Assembly (NCBI GenBank): GCA_964498255.1
Contig: CAZCGW010000002.1
Location: forward strand, 62,001 to 126,000
DNA: 64,000 nucleotides
Direction: 5' to 3'
Source of the DNA: Fluviibacter sp964498255
Lineage (GTDB): Bacteria; Pseudomonadota; Gammaproteobacteria; Burkholderiales; Rhodocyclaceae
The notes under the pieces are model-generated. The model saw only the letters and a program-made list of their open reading frames with translations. It did no database searches and was not told where the DNA came from. Shown here in pieces: positions 40,139-49,154 of the stretch. The translations under genes were made by a program, and so were the position numbers. The stretch's first letter is position 1. Each line of letters begins with the position of its first letter.

Positions 40139-41695
40139 TCAACGCACCTTGATGTCGTAAGGGATCTGGCGGAACGTAATTTGCTCGGCCGCTAAACGAG
40201 ATTCGCCAATCCGCGAAGTTTCCCCATAGATCACCTTCGGGCCATCGTGCGGGAAATATTCGTCCAGAATTTCCAGTACTGGGTGGGTCAGCACATTGCC
40301 GCCAGCTGGACGCCGGTCACCCAAGATGCCGTTATAGAGCAGGTAGTAAGCAACACCGTCCTTAACACCCAGGAATGGTGTCTCGAAAGACTTCTTCGTT
40401 GGTTCGCCAGTTTCAAAGTGCCAGACAAATGCAGCCAGTGTCGGGAACTTAATACCGGAGTTGATATGGCCTTCTGCATCGAATGCTGGATCACCCAGTT
40501 CACAGAACCGGAAACCACCGCCACCAGTCCAACCGACAGACTCGCTGATACCGCCTTGCTCGCTGTCTATGACTTTTTCTAAGCGTGGGATACAGTGGGT
40601 CTTAGCATGTTCGCCCATTTCGATACCAATGTATCGACGGCCCATCTTGTGGGCGACAGCAGCCGTGGTTCCGGAGCCTAGAAAGGAGTCAAGCACAAGG
40701 TCGCCGGGCTTTGTTGCGATCTGGAGAACGCGCTGAATAAGTCGCTCTGGTTTAGGTGTCGAAAAGAGTTCTGTCTCGTCATCGATTAAAAGGGCTGCAG
40801 TCTCCTTCTTGGCCTCTTGATTATGACCTACGTCTTCGTAGCCCCATACGGTTGTTGGAACTACACCATCTTTCAATTCCGAAAAAAATCTTTTCAATCT
40901 TGGCTGGTTAGATCCATTCAGTCCCCACCAAATACGATTGTCTTTTTCGTATGCTTCAATGGTTTCAGGGCTGTAAGCCCAACAACGGCCTTTAGGTGGG
41001 TAAATTTCTTCGCCATGGGGACTTACAATTGCAAAGAGTCCAGTAGATTGGCCAGTTTTCGCATAGTGAGCACCTCGCTGACCAGAAGTAAGGCTCACAT
41101 GGAGTGGACTAGATGACCAGTCCCCTCTTATGTCTTTATCCGGGTTCGAGTAATCGCTGGCATTCCTTAGACTTCGTGGAATCCGACCGAATTCGCATAA
41201 TTCAATGTTCTTGGAAAACACATGAATCGAGTCATTAGAAGACGAAAAGTATTCTGCGTTGTTGTGAACGCTTGAAGTCTTTATCCAGACGACAGAGTTG
41301 ATGAAGTTTGAACGACTGAATACCTCGTCCATCATGACCTTCAGATAATGGGATTCGTTGTCATCTATGGCTACCCAGATGCTCCCATCTTCTGCCAGCA
41401 GCTCCCGCAGCAGGACTAGACGTGGATACATCATCGACAACCATTGGCTGTGTTCTAGCTTGTCGTCGTAGTGCTCAAAAGCACTCTGCGTGTTGTACGG
41501 GGGATCGATGAAGATGCATTTCACCTGACCGGCATAGAACGGCAACAAGGCTTTCAATGCAAGAAGATTGTCGCCCTGAATCAGCAGGTTGTCGCTGGGA
41601 TCGCCATACGCCTTAACCTGCTTCAACAGGTGATAAGGCACCTCGTCAGTGCTTACTTTGGCTTGGTTTTTGTTGACCCAGTCGAGAAATGGCAT
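40139..41695 (-). CDS. mod: Type III DNA methyltransferase Mod subunit
   Basis: A 518-residue N6-adenine methyltransferase. The catalytic DPPY (64-67) precedes the SAM-binding FLGSG (338-342), the beta-class order. The variable middle (about 130-280) is the target recognition domain. Mod alone sets the recognition site and also supports Res. Simple sequence repeats that could cause phase variation are not visible near the start. Start ATG 41695 with a weak site upstream. It is the first gene of mod-res-152 aa. Confidence 0.93.
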   Translation of the reverse strand: MPFLDWVNKNQAKVSTDEVPYHLLKQVKAYGDPSDNLLIQGDNLLALKALLPFYAGQVKCIFIDPPYNTQSAFEHYDDKLEHSQWLSMMYPRLVLLRELLAEDGSIWVAIDDNESHYLKVMMDEVFSRSNFINSVVWIKTSSVHNNAEYFSSSNDSIHVFSKNIELCEFGRIPRSLRNASDYSNPDKDIRGDWSSSPLHVSLTSGQRGAHYAKTGQSTGLFAIVSPHGEEIYPPKGRCWAYSPETIEAYEKDNRIWWGLNGSNQPRLKRFFSELKDGVVPTTVWGYEDVGHNQEAKKETAALLIDDETELFSTPKPERLIQRVLQIATKPGDLVLDSFLGSGTTAAVAHKMGRRYIGIEMGEHAKTHCIPRLEKVIDSEQGGISESVGWTGGGGFRFCELGDPAFDAEGHINSGIKFPTLAAFVWHFETGEPTKKSFETPFLGVKDGVAYYLLYNGILGDRRPAGGNVLTHPVLEILDEYFPHDGPKVIYGETSRIGESRLAAEQITFRQIPYDIKVR

Positions 41696-41772
41696 GGCTT
41701 CAATCGGATTTTTGTTATCGGTTCAATTGTACCTAGTACGTGAAGGCATTTTGTTTTTTTTGCGGGGCGTTT

Positions 41773-43059
41773 TCACATTGCTGTCGCCAGCTGCGCCCAA
41801 TCGGTCGTGAACGCCTGACTTTTGTTATCCGAGCGCATTGCCCAGGCCTTCTGAACCCCCTCTCCTGCCGATCTCACTGTCCCACGCCCCATCTTGGCAT
41901 TGATCTCATCGAGCGTCGCCATCAACACCTTGCTCCGGGTGGTATCCGGTAGATCAATCTGAGCAAACAGGTCTGTTGGCACGCTATCCTCGGGAACAAG
42001 ATCCATCAGCATCACCCCGCACTTCTTGTAGGCATAGCCGGACTTAAATATTTTTCGCATCCCGTAGATCGCCGCCTCTCCTAGCTGGAAGATGTTGGCC
42101 GTTGGTTTAAGCAGTTTCACAGTAACCGCGTTGTTGTACTGTGGTTCGTTGGGTTTGAATCGGTTGGTTTCGACGAATACCTGAATCGCTCCGGCTACAT
42201 GCTTTTGGTTGCGGAGTTTTTCGGATGCACGGCTGGCATAGCTCACCACGGCCTCATTCATATCTTCCAGCGTCACCACAGGCTGCCCAAATGATCGTGA
42301 GGAAACGATCTGCTTCTTGGGTGGCGCAACTTCCTCAAGTTCCAGACAGGATTCACCGTTGAGTTCTGCAACTGTCCTGGCGAGTACGACGCTGAATTCT
42401 TTCTTGATCCAAATCGAGGATGCGTCCCGCAGGTCTTTGACGCTGTTAACCCCCAATTCGTTCAGGCGGGCAGATATTCGACGGCCAACACCCCAGACTT
42501 CACCGACATCCAGGCTCCCCAACAACCTGTCTAATTCACCTCTAGCAAGCTGATTGAGGTCACACACCCCGTCAGCCATCTCTGGCAGCAATGCCTTCTT
42601 GGCCGTGTGGTTTGCCAGCTTGGCAAGGGTTTTTGTTGGGCCGATACCCACACAAACAGGAACCCCGACCCACTGCCTGACTCGTTGCCGTATCTGCTGG
42701 CCGTAGTCGATTAAGTCCCGCTTGAATCCTGTCAGGTTCAGGAAGCTTTCGTCGATACTGTAGATCTCCTGCTCTGGGGCGAACTGACCAATGACCGAGT
42801 GCATCCGCTGGCTCATATCGCCGTACAGGACGTAGTTACTGCTTTTGGCGATGATGCCGTGCCGCTTGGCCAAGTCTTTCAACTGGAACCATGGAGCCCC
42901 CATCGGCACACCCAATGCCTTGACCTCGGCGCTTCTGGCAACCACGCAACCATCGTTATTCGACAGCACAACAACGGGCTTGCCTTCTAGTTTGGGCTGG
43001 AATACGCGTTCGCAGCTCACGTAGAAGTTGTTGCCGTCGATCAGGGCAATCGAGTTCAT
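41773..43059 (-). CDS. umuC: DNA polymerase V catalytic subunit UmuC
   Basis: A 428-residue Y-family translesion polymerase. Active-site acidic residues are in ALIDGNNFYVSCER (Asp8 and neighbours) and EIYSIDESFLNL. The little-finger and C-terminal DUF4113-type regions are present (TTRSKVLMATLDEINAKMGRGTV, quoted in part). With UmuD' it bypasses lesions at the cost of mutation. The start overlaps umuD by 4 nt. Full length. Its presence on an integrated island means SOS mutagenesis can be acquired by transfer. Confidence 0.95.
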   Translation of the reverse strand: MNSIALIDGNNFYVSCERVFQPKLEGKPVVVLSNNDGCVVARSAEVKALGVPMGAPWFQLKDLAKRHGIIAKSSNYVLYGDMSQRMHSVIGQFAPEQEIYSIDESFLNLTGFKRDLIDYGQQIRQRVRQWVGVPVCVGIGPTKTLAKLANHTAKKALLPEMADGVCDLNQLARGELDRLLGSLDVGEVWGVGRRISARLNELGVNSVKDLRDASSIWIKKEFSVVLARTVAELNGESCLELEEVAPPKKQIVSSRSFGQPVVTLEDMNEAVVSYASRASEKLRNQKHVAGAIQVFVETNRFKPNEPQYNNAVTVKLLKPTANIFQLGEAAIYGMRKIFKSGYAYKKCGVMLMDLVPEDSVPTDLFAQIDLPDTTRSKVLMATLDEINAKMGRGTVRSAGEGVQKAWAMRSDNKSQAFTTDWAQLATAM

Positions 43060-43652
43060 CCCTTGAACTGGTGGATCACGCTGGTTACGACGCCCCAGAT
43101 CTGTAATTCCTGCTCACTCTTAAAAGCGATCGGCGGGAAATCGGGGTTCTCGGCAAGCAAACGGACTGAGGTTGAGGTCTTTTCCAGGCGCTTCACTGTG
43201 AACTCCCCGTCCACCGTTGCAATGACGATTCTGCCATTCGTGGGCGTAATGGAGCGATCGACGATCAAGATGTCCCCATCGTGGATACCTACCCCGATCA
43301 TGCTCTCCCCACTGGCCTGCACAAAGAACGTTGCCTCTTTGCGGTGGATCAGGTGTTCATTCAGATCCAGCGTTTCGGCCACATAGTCATCCGCTGGCGA
43401 TGGAAACCCTGCCCGGACGGTATGACCAAACAGTGGGATCTTCAAGTGTGGCGGATTCTCTGCCAGTCGCACCGGCTTCAAATGATCCGGCCATGTCGGC
43501 TCAGCGTCTCTTGTTTCGGCCAGATATTTAACCAGATCAACGACGATCCCCTTGGCGCTCTCAGGCACACGAACTACGGCAGCAGGCTCTCCGAACTTCG
43601 GCTTCCGCCCTGCTCCTGCTCTTCTTCCACCGTGCGTATTCGTTGGTTCCAT
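43056..43652 (-). CDS. umuD: DNA polymerase V subunit UmuD with N-terminal extension
   Basis: A 198-residue LexA-like S24 peptidase. The cleavage dipeptide is Ala81-Gly82 (VRAGF), the nucleophile Ser117 (ASGESMIG) and the general base Lys154 (TVKRL). It is longer than E. coli UmuD (139 aa): the first 60 or so residues carry GGRRAGAGRKPKF, an AT-hook-like basic motif that may bind DNA. No CTGT-N8-ACAG LexA box was found in the 75 nt upstream. A different SOS control or transcription with other genes is possible. Co-translated with umuC. Confidence 0.93.
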   Translation of the reverse strand: MEPTNTHGGRRAGAGRKPKFGEPAAVVRVPESAKGIVVDLVKYLAETRDAEPTWPDHLKPVRLAENPPHLKIPLFGHTVRAGFPSPADDYVAETLDLNEHLIHRKEATFFVQASGESMIGVGIHDGDILIVDRSITPTNGRIVIATVDGEFTVKRLEKTSTSVRLLAENPDFPPIAFKSEQELQIWGVVTSVIHQFKG

Positions 43653-43727
43653 AGCTCATCTTGATTTGTATTTTTTTTCAAGTTTACACGAATCATGTAG
43701 GCACCGTCACGCAAGTCAGACTCAAAA

Positions 43728-43952
43728 CTACAACGCCCGTTCGATTCGAACCCTCCGGTTGGCACGATCAAGGTCTGCTTCCGAGATCACCCCGTCGAGG
43801 TATAGACGGACCAGTATCGAAATTGGCAAGGGCATGACCTGACCCCGTTCAATACGGCTCCCGGAACGTTGATTAACCCCGAACCGACCCCAGAATTCAG
43901 CTTGAGATTGATTGAGGTCGTATCGAATATCGGCTATTTGTCGTAGTTTCAT
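43728..43952 (-). CDS. Short HTH protein (74 aa)
   Basis: MKLRQIADIRYDLNQSQAEFW followed by GRFGVNQRSGSRIERGQVMPLPI is a Cro/C1-type helix-turn-helix near the lower size limit. The C-terminus is acidic or basic mixed (DGVISEADLDRANRRVRIER). It is divergent from the 44110 operon, with a 157-bp gap. Probably regulates the recombination operon and, being upstream of umuD on the same strand, perhaps umuDC. Confidence 0.7.
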   Translation of the reverse strand: MKLRQIADIRYDLNQSQAEFWGRFGVNQRSGSRIERGQVMPLPISILVRLYLDGVISEADLDRANRRVRIERAL

Positions 43953-44109
43953 GCCGCAGTCTGACAGCCCTGCCGTAGGAAATCACCTAGCAAAACTACT
44001 AGTACACCAACTGCTTTTATTCAATTCTTAGGGTGTCCATTGGTATAAGAAAAGTAAGCAAGGATTCCCCCTGCTCTCAACCCTTCTTATCAACCCACTG
44101 GAGCCCCTG

Positions 44110-44253
44110 ATGTTCAAACAATCCATCTTCAGCTTCGCCCTGGTACTGCTCGTTGAGGCCATTTCGGCTGTCGTTGAGTACCTGAAGCACCGTCTCATGC
44201 GTCAAATGAACCGCCAATCGTATGAATCGGAGTTTTCTGAGGCGTATTGCTGA
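44110..44253 (+). CDS. Small protein with hydrophobic N-terminus (47 aa)
   Basis: Starts MFKQSIFSFALVLLVEAI and continues SAVVEYLKHRLMRQMNRQ. TGGAG lies 6 nt before the ATG. The N-terminal half could be a membrane helix, and the rest is amphipathic and basic. It is the first ORF of the rightward unit leading to the DUF932, YqaJ and following genes. No family recognised. Confidence 0.5.
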   Translation: MFKQSIFSFALVLLVEAISAVVEYLKHRLMRQMNRQSYESEFSEAYC

Positions 44254-44393
44254 TTTATTCTGGCTTTTAAGCCATGTTTTTGCACCGTTTCACCTGATTG
44301 TGCGGTGTTTTCACCCAATATTTGCCGTCTTATGCGTCCCTAGCAAGCAATTTGCCGGGGTGGGATGGCTTTATCTTCTGAAAGGAGCCATCT

Positions 44394-45362
44394 ATGGCCC
44401 ATTGTGTCTCTCAAATGGCCTATGTCGGGGCTGAACCCTGGCATGGACTCGGGCAACAACTGCCCAGCAAGCAACCGATCTCTGTCTGGCTGAAGTCGGC
44501 AGGCATGGATTGGCAGATCGAATCGTCACCAGTTCGCTATACCAGCCATGTCAACGGGTCTCTGGGCGCTATCCACGCTTTCCCTGAGCAACGGGTGCTG
44601 TATCGCTCGGATACAAAAGTACCGCTATCGGTGGTGTCACCCCGGTATCAGGTTGTTCAACCCCGTGAAGTACTGGAGTTCTACCGTGATCTGACAGAGA
44701 TCTCTGGTTACGAGCTGGAAACTGCCGGTGTCCTCAAAGGCGGCAAGAAGTTCTGGGCGTTAGCGCGTACAGGGCAATCCACCAGCCTCAAGGGCAGCGA
44801 TGTGGTCAACGGCTATCTGCTGCTGGCAACGTCTTGCGACGGCACCCTCGCCACGACCGCAACACCAACGACGGTTCGGGTGGTCTGTAACAACACCCTG
44901 AATCTGGCCGTGGCCGGTAACACGACAGCCATCAAGGTCGGTCATCGCAGCAAGTTCGATCCAGAGTCAGTGAAGCAGCAACTCGGCATCGCCGTATCCC
45001 AATGGGATCGGTTCATGGTGCAGATGCGTGTGCTATCGGAACGAAAGGTGAAGTCGTATGAAGCCACCAACTACTTCCTGCGGGTCTTTTGTGACGGTCT
45101 GGATGTGCATTCACCGGATTTCCGGCTGATGAACGAACGGGCCATGAAGAAAGCTCAGTCGCTCTATGACGGTCAAGGTCGTGGGGCTGAGTTGGATTCA
45201 GCCAAAGGCACGGCTTGGGGTCTGCTCAACGCGGTCACGGAGTTTGTTGACCACGAGAAGCGAGCCCGTAGTCAGGATCACCGGCTGGATTCCGCCTGGT
45301 TCGGTCAGGGCGCTCAGCTGAAACAACGCGCTCTCGATACGGCCTTGCTGATGGCAGCTTGA
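44394..45362 (+). CDS. DUF932 (phage/plasmid-like) protein
   Basis: A 322-residue protein beginning MAHCVSQMAYVGAEPWHGLG, the DUF932 hallmark of phage and plasmid proteins of unknown biochemical function. Further signatures are SPRYQVVQPREVLEFYRDL and CNNTLNLAVAGN. DUF932 genes commonly stand beside YqaJ-type exonuclease and single-strand annealing genes, as they do here, suggesting a part in recombination or replication. ATG 44394 has AAAGGAG upstream. Full length. Confidence 0.9.
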   Translation: MAHCVSQMAYVGAEPWHGLGQQLPSKQPISVWLKSAGMDWQIESSPVRYTSHVNGSLGAIHAFPEQRVLYRSDTKVPLSVVSPRYQVVQPREVLEFYRDLTEISGYELETAGVLKGGKKFWALARTGQSTSLKGSDVVNGYLLLATSCDGTLATTATPTTVRVVCNNTLNLAVAGNTTAIKVGHRSKFDPESVKQQLGIAVSQWDRFMVQMRVLSERKVKSYEATNYFLRVFCDGLDVHSPDFRLMNERAMKKAQSLYDGQGRGAELDSAKGTAWGLLNAVTEFVDHEKRARSQDHRLDSAWFGQGAQLKQRALDTALLMAA

Positions 45363-45432
45363 TGCTCACCCAACCCACCAACCATACGCACCACCGTTGT
45401 AACCCATCGTAGCAACCAACCTCCCCCAGCAG

Positions 45433-45467
45433 CGCCCGGTTTGACGTATTCAATCGTCAGCCGGGCG
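45433..45467 (+). terminator. Strong intergenic hairpin between DUF932 and YqaJ genes
   Basis: CGCCCGG (45433-45439) pairs with CCGGGCG (45461-45467), with an inner GACG/CGTC pair. It lacks a long T-run, so could be an attenuator, an RNA-processing or an mRNA-stabilising hairpin within the operon. Confidence 0.45.
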
Positions 45468-45499
45468 TTGTGCATTGGGGCAACAGAAAGGAAAGCATC

Positions 45500-46510
45500 A
45501 TGGCCTCTGTAGTACGCCAAACCGAAGCACCTCAGCCACGGCCCCGAGTTCGGCCAGCCTTGCGACTGATCAAGACCAAAGACCTACCCCGTGATGACTG
45601 GCTGGATGTTCGACGCCAGGGCATTGGCAGTTCCGATGCGGCAGCAGCTGTGGGCCTTAATCCCTACAAGTCGCAACTGGAACTGTGGATGGAGAAGACC
45701 GGGCGACAGGCAGCCTTGCCGCAGGTGGACCCCAACGACGAAGAAAGCCCGATGTACTGGGGCAACATTCTGGAACCCATCGTGGCAGCGCATTACACCA
45801 AGCGAACGGGTAATCGGGTAAGGCGCATCAATGCCGTACTTCAACACCCGTCGCACCCGTGGATGCTGGCCAATATCGACCGGGAAGTGATTGGCTGCCC
45901 GGAGGTCCAGATTCTGGAATGCAAGACCGCCGGGATCAACGGGGCCAAGCTCTGGCGTGACGGTGTCCCGGAATACGTCCAGCTGCAAGTCCAGCACCAG
46001 TTGGCCGTGACCGGCAAGACCTCCGCCGATGTGGCTGTGCTACTCGGTGGCCAGTTGTTGGAGATCCACCGGATTGACCGGGACGAGGTGTTGATCGGGC
46101 GACTGATCACACTGCAAGCCCAGTTCTGGCAATACGTCGAAACGGACACCCCGCCGCCAGCCGATGGTTCCGAGTCGGCAGACTTGGCCTTGCGCTGTCT
46201 GTACCCGAAGGATTCTGGACAGACGGTGGATTTCCGGAAGGATCGGCAGCTGTCCGCGATGTACACGGATCTGCTGCATGTCCGGGAGCAACTGGTTAAG
46301 TCACAGGAAGTCGAAGCCCATCTGAAGCAAAGCATCCAACAGGCGATGGGGGCGGCGAGCTGTGCATTGTTTGAAACAGGGGCGGTGACCTGGAAGCAGA
46401 GCAAGGACGGTAAGGCGCTGGATGTGAAGGCATTGGCCCAGGCGCATCCGGACCTAGTGCAACGCTACACCCAAGCCAAACCGGGTTCTCGACGTTTCTT
46501 GATGGGCTAG
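45500..46510 (+). CDS. YqaJ-type viral recombinase exonuclease
   Basis: A 336-residue protein with the YqaJ core: WLDVRRQGIGSSDAAAAVGLNPY (quoted in part), GNILEPIVAAHY, ANIDREVIG, and the catalytic D...E-x-K: PEVQILECKTAG, then QVQHQLAVTG. This is the lambda-exonuclease-like PD-(D/E)xK fold that resects dsDNA ends 5'-3' for annealing. I use ATG 45500 (AAAGGAAAG just upstream) rather than a start 30 nt earlier. It pairs with the following protein as a probable Red-like system. Confidence 0.9.
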   Translation: MASVVRQTEAPQPRPRVRPALRLIKTKDLPRDDWLDVRRQGIGSSDAAAAVGLNPYKSQLELWMEKTGRQAALPQVDPNDEESPMYWGNILEPIVAAHYTKRTGNRVRRINAVLQHPSHPWMLANIDREVIGCPEVQILECKTAGINGAKLWRDGVPEYVQLQVQHQLAVTGKTSADVAVLLGGQLLEIHRIDRDEVLIGRLITLQAQFWQYVETDTPPPADGSESADLALRCLYPKDSGQTVDFRKDRQLSAMYTDLLHVREQLVKSQEVEAHLKQSIQQAMGAASCALFETGAVTWKQSKDGKALDVKALAQAHPDLVQRYTQAKPGSRRFLMG

Positions 46511-46607
46511 TCCGTCATTCACCTCTGTTTCACCCTCCGTGCCTACCGGAGTTCATCGCCCTGCCCCGTAGGCCAGTGGGGGTTGGACACACTGAAGGAG
46601 AAGCACT

Positions 46608-47531
46608 ATGTTGAAAGGACTCGCCATTACCCCGCCAGTCATTGGCCGGATATCGATTGGCAAGGTCGTCGAGAAGAACGGTAAGCGGTTGCCGGAGAAG
46701 GACGACCAATTCACCATCACCAGCCAGATTCAGACCCGAGATGGCTGGCTACCGCACCCCTTTGACGAGGGACTCAGGAAGGCCCAGAACGGCAAGACCC
46801 GGACGATTCCGATTCGGTTATTGTTTTCTGAACCGGATCTGAACTTCCGCGCCGACTACACGTTGTTTGACCGGGAAACCGGCCGACCGCTGTGTGTGGG
46901 CAACGGGGAAACCTGTAAACGGGTCAGTAGTCAGGGGATGGAAACGCACCCCTGCCCGACACCGGAAGCATGTCCGATTGCCAAGCAGGGTTGCAAGCCC
47001 TACGGTCGATTGAACGTGGCGATTGGTGATGATGATCCGCTGGGGACGTTTGTGTTCCGGACGACGGGCTATAACAGTATCCGCACGCTCAATGCCAGAC
47101 TGCATTACTTCAAGGCGATTTCGGGCAACCGGCTGGCGTGTCTACCGCTGGAGCTTCGGTTACGCGGTAAGTCCACCCGTCAGAGCCATGGGACGCCGAT
47201 CTACTATGCTGACATTACCCTACGCAATGACATGAAGCTGGAGGAAAGTCTGGAAGCTGCACGTCAGACTGAAGCCAGCCGGATTGCCGCAGGGTTTGAT
47301 CAACAGGCACTCGATCAGGCTGCTCGGCTGGGCTTTGAGAACGGGGCCTTCGAGGACAGCTCGGAAGATGCCGGGGCAGTTGTCGAGGAGTTCTTCGGGA
47401 CGGAAGTTGAACCGGCACAGACTGACAAACCCCCGACAGATTCGCCACCTGATGACAAGCCGGGCAAGGCAACGCTGTCCGACAAGCTGGCTGCCAAGCA
47501 AGCGGGGACAAGTCAGGGAGAAACCGCGTGA
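46608..47531 (+). CDS. Hypothetical protein of the recombination operon, possible annealing protein
   Basis: A 307-residue protein. The N-terminal two thirds has a recurring plasmid-family sequence (LKGLAITPPVIGRISIGKVVEKNGK, quoted in part) and conserved cysteines (CVGNGETC, HPCPTPEACPIAKQGC) that may bind a metal. The C-terminal third is acidic and disordered (TDKPPTDSPPDDKPGK). Annotators sometimes label such proteins hydrolase or metal-binding without experimental support. Always following a YqaJ exonuclease, it is a plausible annealing or mediator protein. Its stop overlaps the next ATG (TGATG). Confidence 0.7.
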   Translation: MLKGLAITPPVIGRISIGKVVEKNGKRLPEKDDQFTITSQIQTRDGWLPHPFDEGLRKAQNGKTRTIPIRLLFSEPDLNFRADYTLFDRETGRPLCVGNGETCKRVSSQGMETHPCPTPEACPIAKQGCKPYGRLNVAIGDDDPLGTFVFRTTGYNSIRTLNARLHYFKAISGNRLACLPLELRLRGKSTRQSHGTPIYYADITLRNDMKLEESLEAARQTEASRIAAGFDQQALDQAARLGFENGAFEDSSEDAGAVVEEFFGTEVEPAQTDKPPTDSPPDDKPGKATLSDKLAAKQAGTSQGETA

Positions 47532-47635
47532 TGGCACTGTACGCTCTGTTTGGCCTTGCCATTCCGGTGATCGTGATCTTGCTATGCCTCGTCTGGATGC
47601 AGCTGCTGCACCAGATTCTTCTCTTGGGCCACTGA
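47531..47635 (+). CDS. 34-residue membrane protein coupled to the recombination operon
   Basis: MALYALFGLAIPVIVILLC continues to a single membrane helix, with stop TGA at 47633-47635. ATG overlaps the stop of the upstream gene, so translation is coupled. A terminator follows 8 nt later. A homologous, diverged copy with the same terminator stands at 36816-36997. Too short for family recognition, but the conserved cassette argues it is real. Confidence 0.6.
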   Translation: MALYALFGLAIPVIVILLCLVWMQLLHQILLLGH

Positions 47636-47643
47636 TGGCCCGA

Positions 47644-47666
47644 CTCTCGCGCAGGCGGGAGTTTTT
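47644..47666 (+). terminator. Terminator of the recombination operon
   Basis: CTCTCGC-GCAG-GCGGGAG followed by TTTTT. It ends the rightward operon 44110-47635. A diverged copy of the whole segment is at 36975. Confidence 0.85.
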
Positions 47667-47724
47667 AGCTGCACGAAAGTAGTAGCATATTGAAAACAAT
47701 TAATCTAATTTGTGAACGCAAAAC

Positions 47725-48111
47725 ATGACAAGTAACCACCTGACCATTCAATGCGCCAAGTGCAATGCTGAGCTTAAGAACGGCTCGACTCAATGCCCCC
47801 AATGCGGTTCAGTGGAAAAAAATCAGCAACTCAAAATTGGTGATACCGTTGAGATTCACGATTCATTAGATGCAAAGCTCAAAGACCCATCTCTTAAGTC
47901 GGATGACAAGCTACGCGTTCACCTTAAGACTGGCGATGACTTGAGGAAATCCGATGGAAAGTGGATGAAGAAAGAAAGACTGATAGATCGCGATAACGAC
48001 AAGTACAAAGAATCTGTCATTGACCCAAGCACAGGCGAGATTGTTCACCACTGTGAAGAAGCACTCAGCCAACATATCAATCACGGAACAGCAAAGAAAG
48101 ACTCCAATTAG
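47725..48111 (+). CDS. Zinc-ribbon hypothetical protein (128 aa)
   Basis: The N-terminus has a Cys4 ribbon, CAKC and CPQC (about residues 10-27). A central segment (IGDTVEIHDSLDAKLKDPSLKS) resembles a small beta fold. The protein is charged and without a signal peptide, and ends in a lysine-rich tail. Not recognised. It precedes the CoiA-like gene by 5 nt and is probably in its operon. Confidence 0.65.
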   Translation: MTSNHLTIQCAKCNAELKNGSTQCPQCGSVEKNQQLKIGDTVEIHDSLDAKLKDPSLKSDDKLRVHLKTGDDLRKSDGKWMKKERLIDRDNDKYKESVIDPSTGEIVHHCEEALSQHINHGTAKKDSN

Positions 48112-48116
48112 CCCTC

Positions 48117-49154
48117 ATGTCCACGAACCTGAAAGTACCCTTTGGCATTCGAGATGGTGCATTGGTCACCCCAACCGAGGTGTGCAGTGGTCTGAAGTGT
48201 ATGTGTGTATGCCCTGGCTGCGGTGATAGGCTCGTGGCAAACCACACCAAAGCATCAACACGTAGAGACTATTTCTCACATTACGCCGGATCTAGCTGTT
48301 CCACCGGCTACGAATCCGCCCTTCATCTGGCAGCGAAACGGGTACTTGTTGAATCCAAAAAGATTCTTGTACCAGGCATTGAGGTCTCAAGGCATTATCA
48401 CGACAGAGCAAATGACATCAGCACCTTTGCAGAAAAAGCAATTCAGGCCAAAACAATAGCCTTGGATCATGTTGAAGAAGAGGTACGGCAACTCAATGGC
48501 GTCATCCCTGACATAGTCGCTCAAGTTCAAGGAAAGACGCTGCTTATAGAGATCGCTGTCACCCACTATGTCGATGAAGCAAAGTTAGAAAAGTTGAAAC
48601 GGCTACCCTATGCCGTCTTGGAAATTTCGCTTGAACCAAGCAGTTCCGTACCCAACCTCGAAGAGGTGCGAGAGCTGGTTTTGAATACTAGCAACAACCG
48701 GAAATGGCTCGTAAACCCGAAGACTGAGCAGTTACAGCTCGAAGCCGCTAATGAAGCAAAGAAAAGGGCCGAACAGATCATTCAAAAGCGTGAGTGGTGG
48801 AAGCTTTTACCTGAACGGGAAAAACTAGCTATCGAACTAAAACGAGCTGGTACAAGCTTGGCCAAACTAGGCAACAAAGTGGGCCACCCTGTAAAGGGAG
48901 AAAAAAGCTTCGGCGTATCCAATCAGCTTTGGCAATTCTTCGTTTACCGTAAATTCATAATGGAAAAGGCGGGTGACTGGTTCAATGCCGAGGATGTGTT
49001 CTTTACCCTCGAAAAGCGATTCACGGTTACAGAGGTCTTCAAAGATTCGCCCAAGATCGCCATCTACTACTACCTGAAACATCTTGAAGAGCTAGAGCTT
49101 GTCCGCCGATCATATGCCAAAAACTACGAGGTTTTGAGCGAATTCGATCTGTAA
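48117..49154 (+). CDS. CoiA-like nuclease-type protein
   Basis: A 345-residue protein with the CoiA layout: an N-terminal zinc-finger-like CPGC, then FSHYAGSSCSTGYESALH (the FxH...E-x2-H region), and a putative PD-(D/E)xK core, VIPDIVAQVQGKTLLIEIAVT. Competence CoiA promotes recombination of incoming DNA in Streptococcus; homologues occur on many plasmids and islands. The C-terminal half is alpha-helical with a charged linker (AANEAKKRAEQIIQKREWW). Function here is inferred: processing single-stranded or broken DNA. Confidence 0.75.
   Translation: MSTNLKVPFGIRDGALVTPTEVCSGLKCMCVCPGCGDRLVANHTKASTRRDYFSHYAGSSCSTGYESALHLAAKRVLVESKKILVPGIEVSRHYHDRANDISTFAEKAIQAKTIALDHVEEEVRQLNGVIPDIVAQVQGKTLLIEIAVTHYVDEAKLEKLKRLPYAVLEISLEPSSSVPNLEEVRELVLNTSNNRKWLVNPKTEQLQLEAANEAKKRAEQIIQKREWWKLLPEREKLAIELKRAGTSLAKLGNKVGHPVKGEKSFGVSNQLWQFFVYRKFIMEKAGDWFNAEDVFFTLEKRFTVTEVFKDSPKIAIYYYLKHLEELELVRRSYAKNYEVLSEFDL

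Noticed and set aside
43653..43727. LexA (SOS) box upstream of umuD
   Set aside because: I looked for CTGT-N8-ACAG and found none; only an A/T-rich run and a weak promoter-like stretch.
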